DNA of 64,000 nucleotides. Source: Bacillota bacterium (GTDB lineage Bacteria; Bacillota; Clostridia; Christensenellales; Aristaeellaceae). The translations under genes and the position numbers were made by a program. The notes beneath the pieces were generated by a model, which saw nothing but the letters and a program-made list of their open reading frames with translations, had not been told where the DNA came from and searched no databases. Below, in pieces: positions 25,565 through 34,847 of this stretch. How positions within the stretch are numbered: position 1 is the stretch's first letter; each line of letters begins with the position of its first letter. Location of the stretch: positions 1 to 64,000 of the forward strand of contig JAEWTC010000138.1 of the NCBI GenBank assembly GCA_023459675.1. The letters are read 5' to 3'.

Positions 25565-26914
25565 TTATCGTACGCACCGAAGCCCGCCATCCATTCCGAA
25601 CAAACGGTTGGCGGGAGCCGCGTGAATCAGCTCCGCAATTTCATCCGTTACCGCTTCCCCGGCGGTCAGCCAGGCAACGCCCGGCGGATATAACCCGACG
25701 TTTACGGCGCTCACACGCCCTACCGCGTCCTTCACATTCACGAGCTCCGTATCCGCAAACACGGCGTCGGATAGCGGCATCAGCCGCCGCGGCTGACCTG
25801 CGGGAAACAGCGGGAAGGCGGCTGCCGTCGGAGCCGGGAAAGGTTCGGCGGCGATTTTCGCAAGCGCGTCTAGCAGTCTGTGCAGCCGTTGTTCCCCGTC
25901 CAGCAGGCTCAGGATGCACACAATATGATCTCCGTCGCTCATTTCGACGTCGATCCCCATTTCCTGCAGCCTGCTTTGCAGCCGCTCGCCGCCCTGCGGC
26001 GCCTTGAGCACCAGCCGAAGCTGATCGGAAGGATAGCCGCTCCGGCTGTCGGTAAACCCCAGCGCCTCCGCCGCCTGCATAAAGGCATGCATGGCGGTTA
26101 ACAAACGGTCGCAAGCCTGGCGGCCGTATAGATCCATCCAGGCACGGGCGTCGTCCATGGATTGCATTACCGTAAACGAAGGGCTGGACGTTTGCACCAT
26201 GCGCAAGACAGACCGCAGCCGCGCCGTATCCACGCCGTTCATCGCGTGAAGCCATGCCGCGGCGTTGACCGCCGGAAGTGTTTTATGCGCCGATTGAACG
26301 AACAGATCGGCTCCGTGCGCCCCCGCGTTGCCTAGGTCGCCGCGCCAATTGAAATACGCGCCGTGCGCTTCGTCGCAAAGCAGCGGCAAGCCTCTATCAT
26401 GCGCAAGCTCCGCGATGGCGGGGATATCGGCAAGAAGACCGTAATAATCGCTGCTGACGGCAAAAACCGCCTTTGCCTGGGGGTTTTCGTCCAACGCGCG
26501 CCGGTAAGCCCTGGGCGTCGTGATCATAAAACCGCCGGGCAGCGCTTCAATCTCTGTGAATACGGGGTTGATACCGGCGATCGCGCAAAGGTTCAGCGCG
26601 CTCAGGTGCACGTTGCGCGGCAGGATTACCGTATCTCCACGTTTGCACGCGTATAACAGCATGGCGTGCACCCCGGCCGTGGAACCGCCGTGGAGCAGGA
26701 AGGACGCCCGGGCATTCGCGCTTTTCGCAAGCAAGCGTTCCGCCTCGGCGATTGCGCCGGAGGGATGATGCAAATCGTCTGTTACGGGCAGCTCCGTGGT
26801 CTCCAAAAGGCTTGCGTCCAATGCCTCGAAGAGCGGTTTCCCCTGCATCGCGGGCATGTGCAGCGATAAACGCCCGGAAACCGCTTGCAGCAGTTCGTGT
26901 ATCGGCCGTCGCAC
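25565..26914 (-). CDS. Orn/Lys/Arg decarboxylase family PLP enzyme (YaaO-like)
   Basis: 449 residues. The start is set as GTG 26914 because AAGGAGG lies seven bases before it (26928-26922); a longer reading from ATG 26935 would contain that site. The fold-type I core has the PLP lysine in SAHKTLPA, the Asp of CDEAHGAYFNW and LHGGSTAGVHAML. Family members decarboxylate arginine, lysine or ornithine; the window does not show which. It is 11 bp upstream of the HAD-TMK fusion, matching the yaaO-tmk order of Bacillota. Confidence 0.88.
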   Translation of the reverse strand: MRRPIHELLQAVSGRLSLHMPAMQGKPLFEALDASLLETTELPVTDDLHHPSGAIAEAERLLAKSANARASFLLHGGSTAGVHAMLLYACKRGDTVILPRNVHLSALNLCAIAGINPVFTEIEALPGGFMITTPRAYRRALDENPQAKAVFAVSSDYYGLLADIPAIAELAHDRGLPLLCDEAHGAYFNWRGDLGNAGAHGADLFVQSAHKTLPAVNAAAWLHAMNGVDTARLRSVLRMVQTSSPSFTVMQSMDDARAWMDLYGRQACDRLLTAMHAFMQAAEALGFTDSRSGYPSDQLRLVLKAPQGGERLQSRLQEMGIDVEMSDGDHIVCILSLLDGEQRLHRLLDALAKIAAEPFPAPTAAAFPLFPAGQPRRLMPLSDAVFADTELVNVKDAVGRVSAVNVGLYPPGVAWLTAGEAVTDEIAELIHAAPANRLFGMDGGLRCVR

Positions 26915-26943
26915 AGGCTCGCCTCCTTGCTTCATCCAACGAT

Positions 26944-26972
26944 AGCATAACAAAATTACAAGTCTTTCGCAA
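26944..26972 (-). promoter_or_regulatory. Promoter of the decarboxylase-HAD/TMK-mnmA operon
   Basis: Minus strand: TTGCGA (26972-26967), 17-bp spacer, TATGCT (26949-26944) preceded by TGT. The -10 ends 29 bp before the GTG start, leaving a short leader with the AAGGAGG site. Confidence 0.6.
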
Positions 26973-27062
26973 GGTTACACTATGCTTTATCCGTTGAAAA
27001 CGATATAATACGGGTGAGGCGTTTTTTCCTTTCGGCGCCCAAGCGCAACCGCTTCACGGCTA

Positions 27063-27091
27063 TTGCATGTTTTTGAAGAATGCGCTAGAAT
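27063..27091 (+). promoter_or_regulatory. Possible promoter of the MFS transporter gene
   Basis: TTGCAT (27063-27068), 17-bp spacer, TAGAAT (27086-27091), about 60 bp before the start codon. A perfect TATAAT also exists at 27004-27009 but no -35 sits at the right spacing. Confidence 0.4.
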
Positions 27092-27153
27092 GACACGCAT
27101 CGCGGCGCGGCCAACCTTGCCATATGTTCGGCAAGCCGGCGGAGGATATGGTT

Positions 27154-28629
27154 ATGAGCACCAAACCGGATTTTCCCAAGTTCCGACTCCATTTTTTTAA
27201 TGCGGAAGGAATGTCGGAACAGATCCGCAAGAACCTCTATTGGGTTATTTGGTCAGTCACGATTGGGATGGTTGGGTTTATCATCACAACCGGTCCTATT
27301 TGGAGCGCATTTCAACGCGAAGTACTTGGCGCCAACGATTTCCAGATCGGTTTAATATCCGCTATTCCCGTTGCCACCTGCGTTTTGCAGGTCTTTATCA
27401 GCTATTATATGGAAAAGAAGCGCAACCGGCGCTTTATTTTGCTTGCCATGGGCTTGATCGGCCGCTCGCTGTGGATTTTGATCGCTCTGGTGCCCTATAT
27501 CTTCCCGTTCTTTTCCGTTGATCTGCGCATATGGCTGGTGATTGTTTTCGTGGTCGTTATCTCCAGCGGCAACAGCGGCGTAAACCTTGCGTGGGGCAGC
27601 CTGATGGGCGACATGATTCCCATCCGCATCCGCGGCGCGTATTTCAGCACGCGCCAGCGGATCAGCCTCATCTCCGGCGTCGCAACAGGGCTGCTGCTCT
27701 CGCTGATGATCGACAAGGTGGGCTTGGTCGGTTATTCGATCGCGCTAGGCGTTGCGGGCGTTACGATGATCCTGGATATCTCGTGTTTCTTCTTCGTGAA
27801 GTGGCCGGAGATGGAGGAGGCGCATCTGCCCTCGCTGGGAAAGCTTCTCAAAGAGGTCTTCACCAACAAACGATTTGTAAAAGTCGTTACGTTTTATTCT
27901 GCCTGGCTGTTTTCCGTGAATATTGCAGGCCCGTTTTGGAATATTCATATGCTGGAATACCTGCAGATGAATTTTATCCAGATGACGCTTTATACGCAGG
28001 TATTGTCCGGCGTGTCCACCATCTTCTTCGTCGCCAACTGGGGGCGTTTGATTGACCGTTACGGAAACAAGCCCGTATTGCAGATGGCGGCGATTTGCAT
28101 AGTGTTTTCCCCCATTCCCTGGCTGTTCGCCACCCACTCGTCGGCGTATATCATCATCATTTCCAACGTCATTTCCGGCGCAACCTGGCCGGTGATCGAT
28201 ATCGCGCAGCAGAATCTGTACCTGTCGCAATCCCCGCGGACGCATCGTTCCATGTACATCGCCGTATTCTTCGCCTGTATCAACCTCTTTGGCATTGCGC
28301 TGGCCAACGCCATCGGCGGTTACCTGATGCAGACGCCGTTTCTTTACTTATCCCAGCAATACCCCACGGTACTTGGTTTTCCGTTTTCCAAAATGCACTG
28401 GATGATCATCACGTCCGTTTTGCTGCGGGCCGCCGTGCTGATCTTCTTCCTGCCGCGGATTAACGAGGAAGGCGCGCATACATTTTCGGGCACGGTCAAG
28501 AGTATCGCCAAAAGCCGTTCGGCATTCTTTCATAACAGGTTACATGCAAGGCAGCTTTCAGCGCTGCAGAAAAAAGCGCGCAAAGAGCTGCAAAATGAAG
28601 AGCAAAGCAATCGCGACGAGGCCGAATGA
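27154..28629 (+). CDS. Major facilitator superfamily transporter
   Basis: 491 residues from ATG 27154, chosen because GGAGG (27141-27145) is eight bases upstream; starts at 27124 and 27148 fit that site badly. About twelve membrane helices; the first follows a ~30-residue polar N-terminus. MFS loop-type motifs are seen as YYMEKKRNRRFILLAMGLIG and GRLIDRYGNKPV. The C-terminal ~40 residues are a charged cytoplasmic tail. Substrate cannot be told; it stands alone between divergent and tandem neighbours. Confidence 0.85.
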   Translation: MSTKPDFPKFRLHFFNAEGMSEQIRKNLYWVIWSVTIGMVGFIITTGPIWSAFQREVLGANDFQIGLISAIPVATCVLQVFISYYMEKKRNRRFILLAMGLIGRSLWILIALVPYIFPFFSVDLRIWLVIVFVVVISSGNSGVNLAWGSLMGDMIPIRIRGAYFSTRQRISLISGVATGLLLSLMIDKVGLVGYSIALGVAGVTMILDISCFFFVKWPEMEEAHLPSLGKLLKEVFTNKRFVKVVTFYSAWLFSVNIAGPFWNIHMLEYLQMNFIQMTLYTQVLSGVSTIFFVANWGRLIDRYGNKPVLQMAAICIVFSPIPWLFATHSSAYIIIISNVISGATWPVIDIAQQNLYLSQSPRTHRSMYIAVFFACINLFGIALANAIGGYLMQTPFLYLSQQYPTVLGFPFSKMHWMIITSVLLRAAVLIFFLPRINEEGAHTFSGTVKSIAKSRSAFFHNRLHARQLSALQKKARKELQNEEQSNRDEAE

Positions 28630-28705
28630 GGGAAAAACAGGGTTCTTTACGTGATTTGAAGAATGTTCCCACACAATACTTACGATTTCCCGGGGAGGTG
28701 ACAGG

Positions 28706-30568
28706 TTGAAGTGCCCACAATGCGGCCGTTGGAACCGTTCCACGCTGCCACACTGCCAGTTTTGCGGCACAGCGCTTCCTACGCAAGCCGATACCCCGGC
28801 GCCCGCTTCCTCTTCCTGGCAGGAAGAGCTTAAGGATTCGCCCAAGTCCTACATTCTGGTTGACGAACAGGGCCAGACCGAAACCAAAGCGGAATACCGT
28901 GACACGCTTGCCGATGAAATGGTGAACCTTCACCGCCGGAAAAAGGAAGGCGAGCAGCGCCAGCGTGAGCTTCGCACCCAGGCTGCGCAGAACCGGCTTG
29001 CACCTTCCTCCCGCACCGTTCGCACCACCAGCAACCGCGGCACCTTTTTTTCCAAGCTGCAGGATCACCCGGACGCCGCGCTGCGCCCCGTAGACTCGCG
29101 CCTCGTTGAAGACGGTTCTCCCGTTGCGGCAGACGCCAAACTGGTACGCTCGGCGAGCTACCAAAGAGCGGACGAAGGGCAAGGCGGCGGAAACACGGAT
29201 CCCTATGAAAACCGTCAGGTGTACGACGGTTACGACGACGCGGAAAGCTTTGTACCCGAATATCAGCGTTCCGATGATTACGAACTTCGCCAGCATCCGT
29301 CCGGCGGGATACCGCCCCGCGTTTTGAAGCGGCAAACCCGTACGCGCCGAATCCTGATTTTGATCTTGATGGCCGCCTGCCTTGCCGTGATCGGGTGGAT
29401 TGGGCTTACGGTGATCGTACCGATTTTTCAGGCGACCGGCGCGCAGGATGCCTCAACAGTTACGATCACCCCGACCATCCGGGACGACCTGGCTGCCCAT
29501 ACCATTACCATTTCGGGAAATGACGGGGAACGGATCTCCCTTCGCGAGTTGCGTACGTCCGCCATCGTAACGGGCGGCGTTGCGACGTTCGATATCATGG
29601 ATTACAGCTGGTACGACGATACGGACGCCTCCCTTGCCGAAAGCATGGAGGTGACCTTAACCCCATACCGCATCACAGAAACCGGCAAGCAAACGCCGCT
29701 TCCCGAAATCCACTACACCGTAGATATCCCGCTTTCCTATATTGAGCTTTACGACCCCGCCAACCCCTATACGACGGTAAGCACCGCGCTGTACACGATC
29801 GTGTTCTATGTCAGCGAAGGCAGCAAGGTATACATTAACGGCCAGGATCATTCGGACCTCGTCACCAAAACGACGGGCAAGGTCAGCTACAACGCTACCG
29901 TGCAGCCCATTGGCGAGAATGTATTCGACATCGTTGTGCGAAGCCCGCACTGCCGCGAAAACTCCATGAAGATTACGCTTTACCGGGAGGTGCAGGCCAT
30001 TCCCCTGGATCTCTCCAGCGATATCTCCAACATCAGCAATTACGATGTGATGACCATACGCGCGACGACCATCCCCGGCGCGGTGATCCATGTGCTGTCG
30101 CCCTATTCGGATCTGGATATCACCAATACCGAGCGCGACGGAACGTTTACCTTCAAAGCGCTGTTTGATACCATCGGCTACAATACCATCGTCATCACCG
30201 CGGATTACCCGGGGAAACCGCAGACGAAGCTGGAGTATTCGGTGTACTATGTGCCGTCTGTCGACGTGTACAGCCGGAAAGCCTGGGACATCGTTTCCCA
30301 GTATACCGACCTGATGGATAACATGAGCATCCGCAAATCCAACAACCAGATCTACGTCTGCATCGGGGAAATCCTGTCCATCGAAACCACGCGTCCGCAG
30401 CGCGCGTTCATGAAATGCACGAATGCCGCGGGCAGCGTTACCGTGTATGTGGAAAACCAGACCAAAACGGAATGGGAAGCCGGAAAGTCCTATCGGCTTT
30501 TCGGAGACGCATACGGGATGTACAGCCAGGTGCCGTGGCTGATCGTCCGGTATACGTATGACCCGTAA
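28706..30568 (+). CDS. Zinc-ribbon, single-pass membrane protein with extracellular Ig-like domains
   Basis: 620 residues. The start is TTG 28706, seven bases after GGGAGG; no ATG fits. Residues 1-22 are a zinc ribbon (CPQCGRWNRSTLPHCQFCG, four cysteines). A charged, low-complexity segment follows to ~210, then one membrane helix (about 213-238, RRILILILMAACLAVIGWIG). About 370 residues lie outside, with beta-rich Ig/Cna-like repeats and a conserved-looking C-terminal domain (YVPSVDVYSRKAWDIVSQY onward). The layout is that of membrane-anchored zinc-ribbon surface proteins of Clostridia. Function is unknown. Followed by a bidirectional terminator shared with yraN. Confidence 0.85.
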   Translation: MKCPQCGRWNRSTLPHCQFCGTALPTQADTPAPASSSWQEELKDSPKSYILVDEQGQTETKAEYRDTLADEMVNLHRRKKEGEQRQRELRTQAAQNRLAPSSRTVRTTSNRGTFFSKLQDHPDAALRPVDSRLVEDGSPVAADAKLVRSASYQRADEGQGGGNTDPYENRQVYDGYDDAESFVPEYQRSDDYELRQHPSGGIPPRVLKRQTRTRRILILILMAACLAVIGWIGLTVIVPIFQATGAQDASTVTITPTIRDDLAAHTITISGNDGERISLRELRTSAIVTGGVATFDIMDYSWYDDTDASLAESMEVTLTPYRITETGKQTPLPEIHYTVDIPLSYIELYDPANPYTTVSTALYTIVFYVSEGSKVYINGQDHSDLVTKTTGKVSYNATVQPIGENVFDIVVRSPHCRENSMKITLYREVQAIPLDLSSDISNISNYDVMTIRATTIPGAVIHVLSPYSDLDITNTERDGTFTFKALFDTIGYNTIVITADYPGKPQTKLEYSVYYVPSVDVYSRKAWDIVSQYTDLMDNMSIRKSNNQIYVCIGEILSIETTRPQRAFMKCTNAAGSVTVYVENQTKTEWEAGKSYRLFGDAYGMYSQVPWLIVRYTYDP

Positions 30569-30570
30569 AC

Positions 30571-30597
30571 AAAAACCCGGCGAACGCCGGGTTTTTT
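30571..30597. terminator. Bidirectional rho-independent terminator
   Basis: CCCGGC-GAAC-GCCGGG stem flanked by A5 on the left and T6 on the right, located between the convergent zinc-ribbon protein gene and yraN. It has a poly-T tract in both directions. Confidence 0.92.
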
Positions 30598-30598
30598 A

Positions 30599-30955
30599 CT
30601 AGTATTCTTTTCCATGAAACGCGTCCGCAATGTGCAGCACGCCTTCGGCCGTTACCTCTACGACGTCGAAACGGATCGGGCCGTCGTGATCGTGTTCCGC
30701 CAGATAATACAGCGCGGTCTTTACAATCCGCCGCTGTTTCGCCACGGTTACAGCCATCAGGCCCTCGCCTTTCCGGCCGGCGTCGCGGAGCTTCACTTCC
30801 ACAAAAACCAGCGTTTCCCCGTCCAGCATGATAACGTCTATTTCACCGCCGGCAACGCGGTAGCGGCGGCGCACAAGGCGCATGCCCTGCTCTTCCAAAT
30901 ATTGAACGGCCTGGCCTTCGCCGGCCAGGCCTTTATCATAGGTTCTCTCAGTCAT
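30599..30955 (-). CDS. YraN/UPF0102 family endonuclease-fold protein
   Basis: 118 residues with the family pattern: [37 protein letters not shown] (the restriction-endonuclease-like Glu-Asp-GluxLys core) and [13 protein letters not shown]. The biochemical role is not settled; a nuclease role in recombination or DNA repair is commonly suggested. It overlaps the end of glyA by 8 bp. In many Bacillota yraN sits between rnhB and dprA; here it has moved to glyA. Confidence 0.92.
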   Translation of the reverse strand: MTERTYDKGLAGEGQAVQYLEEQGMRLVRRRYRVAGGEIDVIMLDGETLVFVEVKLRDAGRKGEGLMAVTVAKQRRIVKTALYYLAEHDHDGPIRFDVVEVTAEGVLHIADAFHGKEY

Positions 30956-32198
30956 TGGGGAACGTTTCGTAAAGCGGGAAACGTTTCATCATTTCGATCA
31001 CGTCGGCTTCCACTCCGGGGCAGGCCGCTTCTCCGCCCTGCATGACGCGGGCGATAAACCCGGCGATCAGCCCCATATCGCTTTCCACCATGCCGCGGGT
31101 TGTAACCGCCGGTGTACCCACGCGAACGCCGCTGGTAATCGTCGGCTTGCGCTTCTCGCCGGGCACGGTGTTTTTGTTGGTGGTGATCCGGCACAGGCCC
31201 AGCAGCGTTTCCAAATCCTTGCCTGTCATTTCCGTGTCGGACAAATCCAGCAGAAGCAGATGGTTATCCGTGCCCCCCGAAACCATTTCGATGCCATGGC
31301 CGCGGAAGGCGTTTTCCAGCGCTTTCGCGTTTACAATCACCTGCCGCTGGTAGGCTTTGAACGACGGTTCCAGCGCTTCCTTGAAGCATACGGCTTTCGC
31401 GGCGATGACGTGCATCAGCGGGCCGCCCTGCGTGCCGGGGAAAATTGCCTTGTCAATCGCCTTGGCATACTCTTCCTTGCAAAGGATCATGCCACCGCGC
31501 GGGCCGCGCAGGGTTTTATGCGTCGTCGTGGTGACGAAATCGGCATACGGCATGGGCGACTCATGCTCGCCCGCGGCCACAAGGCCCGCGATATGCGCCA
31601 TGTCTACCATGAACAGGCTTCCGGTTTCGTCGGCAATTTCCCGAATACGCTTGAAATCAATCGCGCGCGGATACGCGGACGCGCCAGCCACGATCAGCCG
31701 CGGGTGATTCGCCTTCGCCAGGTCACGCAGCTCGTCGTAATCTATTCTGCCGGTGGCGGCGTCCACACCGTAGGGAACGAAGTTAAAATACTTACCGGAA
31801 ATGTTTACCTTGCTGCCGTGGGTCAGATGCCCGCCATGGCTCAAGTTCATGCCGAGCACCGTATCGCCGGGCTCCAGAATGGCAAAATACACGGCGGTGT
31901 TGGCCTGGGCTCCGCTATGGGGCTGTACGTTCGCGTGTTCGGCACCGAATATTTCCTTGGCCCGGTTGCGGGCAAGCTCTTCGGTTACGTCCACAAACTC
32001 GCATCCGCCGTAATAACGGTGGCCGGGATAACCTTCGGCGTATTTATTCGTCAGGGGTGAACCCATTGCTTCCATCACGGCGGGACTTACGAAGTTTTCC
32101 GATGCGATCAGCTCAATATGCGCGCGTTGGCGTTTGACCTCATCCGCAATCGTTTGGAACAGCTCCGGATCGCTTTTCATCACGTGACTGAAATTCAT
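30948..32198 (-). CDS. glyA: Serine hydroxymethyltransferase
   Basis: 416 residues, normal length. Converts serine and tetrahydrofolate to glycine and methylene-THF. PLP lysine in [14 protein letters not shown] near residue 227; N-terminal [34 protein letters not shown] are diagnostic. ATG 32198 has a GGGGG-type ribosome site. It lies about 40 bp downstream of the SRP RNA gene, so it may be partly transcribed from the strong ffs promoter. Methylene-THF from this enzyme is the cofactor for dTMP and TrmFO reactions. Confidence 0.98.
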   Translation of the reverse strand: MNFSHVMKSDPELFQTIADEVKRQRAHIELIASENFVSPAVMEAMGSPLTNKYAEGYPGHRYYGGCEFVDVTEELARNRAKEIFGAEHANVQPHSGAQANTAVYFAILEPGDTVLGMNLSHGGHLTHGSKVNISGKYFNFVPYGVDAATGRIDYDELRDLAKANHPRLIVAGASAYPRAIDFKRIREIADETGSLFMVDMAHIAGLVAAGEHESPMPYADFVTTTTHKTLRGPRGGMILCKEEYAKAIDKAIFPGTQGGPLMHVIAAKAVCFKEALEPSFKAYQRQVIVNAKALENAFRGHGIEMVSGGTDNHLLLLDLSDTEMTGKDLETLLGLCRITTNKNTVPGEKRKPTITSGVRVGTPAVTTRGMVESDMGLIAGFIARVMQGGEAACPGVEADVIEMMKRFPLYETFPND

Positions 32199-32241
32199 TG
32201 CGCATTCCCCCTACTGTTTGTAATCAAAACCGTATGCACTC

Positions 32242-32340
32242 CAACTGAGCGGCCCCGCAGCACCTTTCAGAAAGCGCTTACTGCTGCTACCTTCCGGTCC
32301 TGACAGGATTCACGCCATGAAATCGCACGGGACTCAGTCG
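32242..32340 (-). ncRNA. ffs: Bacterial small signal recognition particle RNA (4.5S)
   Basis: The minus strand carries the helix-8 core GTCAGGACCGGAAGGTAGC with the GGAA tetraloop, followed by AGCAGTAAGC, as in bacterial SRP RNA. The ends pair: ACTGAG (32338-32333) with CTCAGT (32249-32244). The strong promoter at 32391-32363 puts the 5' end near 32356, so the RNA is about 100-115 nt: the small form without the Alu domain. It forms the SRP with Ffh for co-translational export. Boundaries are good to a few bases. Confidence 0.93.
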
Positions 32341-32362
32341 TCATCGTACACACGGCCTCCGT

Positions 32363-32391
32363 ATTATACAATGGGCGCACGGGAATTGCAA
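32363..32391 (-). promoter_or_regulatory. Promoter of the SRP RNA gene
   Basis: Minus strand: TTGCAA (32391-32386), 17-bp spacer, perfect TATAAT (32368-32363). It is placed to start transcription just upstream of the RNA. Confidence 0.85.
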
Positions 32392-32430
32392 TCCAAGCTC
32401 CCCCGTTGTTGTGTTCTTTTCACAGAACAA

Positions 32431-32490
32431 GCAAGCCCCGTCACGGTTTTCCGGTTGCGCGAAAACCCGGCTGGTCGGCGGAAGGCTTGC
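32431..32490 (+). other. Nested inverted repeat in the leader of the DMT transporter gene
   Basis: Outer arms GCAAGCC (32431-32437) and GGCTTGC (32484-32490) enclose inner arms GGTTTTC (32445-32451) and GAAAACC (32461-32467). Both stems are perfect. There is no poly-T, so it is not a terminator; it could fold as a leader RNA element. The rest of the 32199-32575 gap holds the SRP RNA, its promoter and nothing else I recognise. Confidence 0.5.
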
Positions 32491-32575
32491 GCCCCGCCGC
32501 ATTCCGTGATACCTTAGGAAACGAAGCACAGGCTTTCTCCACCCTGCGTCACAACCCGAAAGGAAACGCTTTGCC

Positions 32576-33451
32576 ATGAAACGAAAAGCGCTTGCGATGG
32601 CAGTTCTCACAACGCTGCTGTGGTCCGGCTCCTATATATTGAATAAGCTGGCGTTTCAGGGCGGGATCGGCCCGCTGACGCTTTCCGGGCTTCGATATGC
32701 AATTGCATCGCTCTTCCTGTTTGGGATCGGCGCCGCTGGCAAGCAGAAAATGAAAAGCGCCCCGCTCCCCCTTGGAACGGTTCTCCTGCTGGGCGTGCTT
32801 GGGTACGCCGTTGCGCAGGGCTTGCAGTATATCGGCCAGACCGCATTAACGCCTACGCAGTCCTCCCTGTTCTTAAGCGTTGGAAATACGGTGATGGTGA
32901 TGATCGCCGACAGAGTTTGGATGCGGGAAAACCAGGGCAGGGGCGATCTGATCAAGTGTCTTTTTCTGATTTTGGGGATCGTTTTATATTATTTCCCGTG
33001 GGGTACGGAAAAACTGTCCGTGACGGGCATGGGTTTCATGCTTCTGTCATCCGTCGGTTATGCTGTTAACATGACGCTTACGCGGCGGATAATGCGCCAT
33101 CACCCTGTGAATACCAAGCGGCTGGTGGCGCAGACCATGCTGGTCGGCGCCGTGGTTTTACTGGTCGCCGGGCTTATGACCGAGGGTTTGCCGGTGATCA
33201 CGCCCAGGCTTCTCATGATTCTCGCCTATTTGAGCCTTGTCAGCGGCGCATTGGGCTTTACCCTGTGGACGTGGAGCCAGAAGGAACTGACCGCGTTTGA
33301 GAGCAGCAGCATCAATAACCTGATGCTGATCGAAATCGCGGTCATGGACTTTGCGTTCTTCCGGCGTACGTTCAGCCTGCTGCAGCTTGCGGCGATCGGG
33401 ATTGTGTTTGGCTCCATTCTTGCGATTCAGAAAAAAAGAACATCGAAGTGA
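32576..33451 (+). CDS. EamA/DMT-family transporter
   Basis: 291 residues with ten membrane helices in two five-helix EamA halves. N-terminal LTTLLWSGSYILNKLAFQGG and GLRYAIASLFLFG match the first EamA unit; LLSSVGYAVNMTLTRRIM begins the second. Family members export metabolites or amino acids; the substrate is unknown. AAAGGAA precedes ATG 32576. A terminator overlaps the stop codon. Confidence 0.9.
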   Translation: MKRKALAMAVLTTLLWSGSYILNKLAFQGGIGPLTLSGLRYAIASLFLFGIGAAGKQKMKSAPLPLGTVLLLGVLGYAVAQGLQYIGQTALTPTQSSLFLSVGNTVMVMIADRVWMRENQGRGDLIKCLFLILGIVLYYFPWGTEKLSVTGMGFMLLSSVGYAVNMTLTRRIMRHHPVNTKRLVAQTMLVGAVVLLVAGLMTEGLPVITPRLLMILAYLSLVSGALGFTLWTWSQKELTAFESSSINNLMLIEIAVMDFAFFRRTFSLLQLAAIGIVFGSILAIQKKRTSK

Positions 33452-33461
33452 TGTTCTTTTT
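33431..33461. terminator. Bidirectional terminator overlapping the DMT gene stop
   Basis: GAACATC-GAAGT-GATGTTC stem flanked by A7 and T5; the TGA stop lies in the loop and right arm. It serves both the DMT gene (plus) and hslU (minus). Confidence 0.88.
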
Positions 33462-33475
33462 CGCTTATGCGGGCT

Positions 33476-34843
33476 TTAAAGAATGAACCGCCTTGCGTCG
33501 TATGCGGCTTCTTCCTTGCGAAGATGTTCCAGCACATACTCTTCCGTGATTTGCAGATCGACGACCGGCATATCGTCGCCGCCCGCGTGGTAGGACACGT
33601 CCTCCAACAGCTTTTCAAACACGGCGAGCAGCCGCCTGGCGCCGATGTCTTCCTTGCTTTCGTTGATGATAAACGCGGCGCGCGCGATGGCGGATATCGC
33701 CTTATCGTCAAACGAAAGATTGACCTTGTCCACGCGCAGCAGCGCCTCGTACTGCCGCGTAAGGGCGTTGTCGGGCTGGGTGAGGATCAGCTTAAAGTCT
33801 TCCTGCGAAAGGCTTTTCAGCGTGACGTGCACCGGAAAGCGCCCTTGCAGCTCGGGGATCAGATCCGTGACCTTGGAAACGTGGAAGGCGCCCGCGGCGA
33901 TGAAAAGGATGAAGTCCGTCTTTACCGCTCCGTATTTCGTATTGACGGTGGACCCTTCCACGATGGGCAGGATATCGCGCTGTACGCCTTCACGGCTGAC
34001 GTCGGGGCCGCCGTAGCCAGATGACCGGCCCGCAATTTTATCGATCTCATCGATGAACACAATTCCGTGCTGTTCCACGCGCTCCAGCGCCTGCTGCTGC
34101 ACCTCGTCGTCGTCAATCAGTTTGGCAGCTTCCTCATCGAGAAGAATCTTGCGCGCGTCCTTTACCTTAACGCGCCTGATTTTCGTTTTCTTGGGCAGCA
34201 TTCCGCCCATCATGTCGCCGATATTGATGGAGTTGCCGCCAACCTCGAGCTGCGGAGCGCTTTCTTCGACTTCGATCTCAATCTCGCGGTCTTCCAGCAA
34301 CCCCTTCTTCAGTTGGTCGCGAATTTCCTCGCGTTTGCCAACGAGCTTTTGCTGCTCGTCCGGGGGTACCTCCGGCTCCTTGCGCCCGCCCAGCAGCGCT
34401 TCAAACGGGTTGCCGCTGCTCTTCTTGGGCGGGTTGACCAAAAGCGTAACCAGACGATCCTCCGCAAGCACCTGCGCGCGGATCTCCACCTTTTTCTTGA
34501 ACTCGTCGCGCACAAGGCGAACGGAGTTCTCCATCAGGTCGCGGATGATGCTGTCCACATCGCGCCCCACATAGCCGACTTCCGTAAATTTGGTGGCTTC
34601 CACCTTCACAAACGGCGCGTCCACCAGCTTGGCCAGCCTGCGCGCGATCTCGGTTTTACCTACGCCGGTCGGCCCGATCATCAGGATGTTTTTCGGGTTG
34701 ATCTCATTGCGCATTTCATCGGGCAATTGCGCGCGCCGATAGCGGTTGCGAAGCGCTATCGCAACCGCGCGCTTGGCTTCGTCCTGCCCGATGATATACC
34801 GGTCAAGCTCCCGTACGATTTCCCGAGGGGTTAATTCCTTCAT
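33476..34843 (-). CDS. hslU: HslU (ClpY) AAA+ unfoldase
   Basis: 455 residues. ATPase that unfolds proteins for HslV. N-terminal TPREIVRELDRYIIGQDEAK, Walker A IGPTGVGKTEIARRLA, EVGYVGRDVDS, the inserted I-domain (about 110-240, charged), Walker B IVFIDEIDKIA, GRFPVHVTL and the C-terminal tail ending YDARRFIL that inserts into HslV. Starts 4 bp after hslV with AGGAGAG upstream. Ends the long minus-strand operon. Confidence 0.98.
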   Translation of the reverse strand: MKELTPREIVRELDRYIIGQDEAKRAVAIALRNRYRRAQLPDEMRNEINPKNILMIGPTGVGKTEIARRLAKLVDAPFVKVEATKFTEVGYVGRDVDSIIRDLMENSVRLVRDEFKKKVEIRAQVLAEDRLVTLLVNPPKKSSGNPFEALLGGRKEPEVPPDEQQKLVGKREEIRDQLKKGLLEDREIEIEVEESAPQLEVGGNSINIGDMMGGMLPKKTKIRRVKVKDARKILLDEEAAKLIDDDEVQQQALERVEQHGIVFIDEIDKIAGRSSGYGGPDVSREGVQRDILPIVEGSTVNTKYGAVKTDFILFIAAGAFHVSKVTDLIPELQGRFPVHVTLKSLSQEDFKLILTQPDNALTRQYEALLRVDKVNLSFDDKAISAIARAAFIINESKEDIGARRLLAVFEKLLEDVSYHAGGDDMPVVDLQITEEYVLEHLRKEEAAYDARRFIL

Positions 34844-34847
34844 ACGA

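Noticed and set aside
28496..29335. 279-codon open frame on the minus strand
   Set aside because: Opposite the zinc-ribbon membrane protein; no recognisable domain and no ribosome site.
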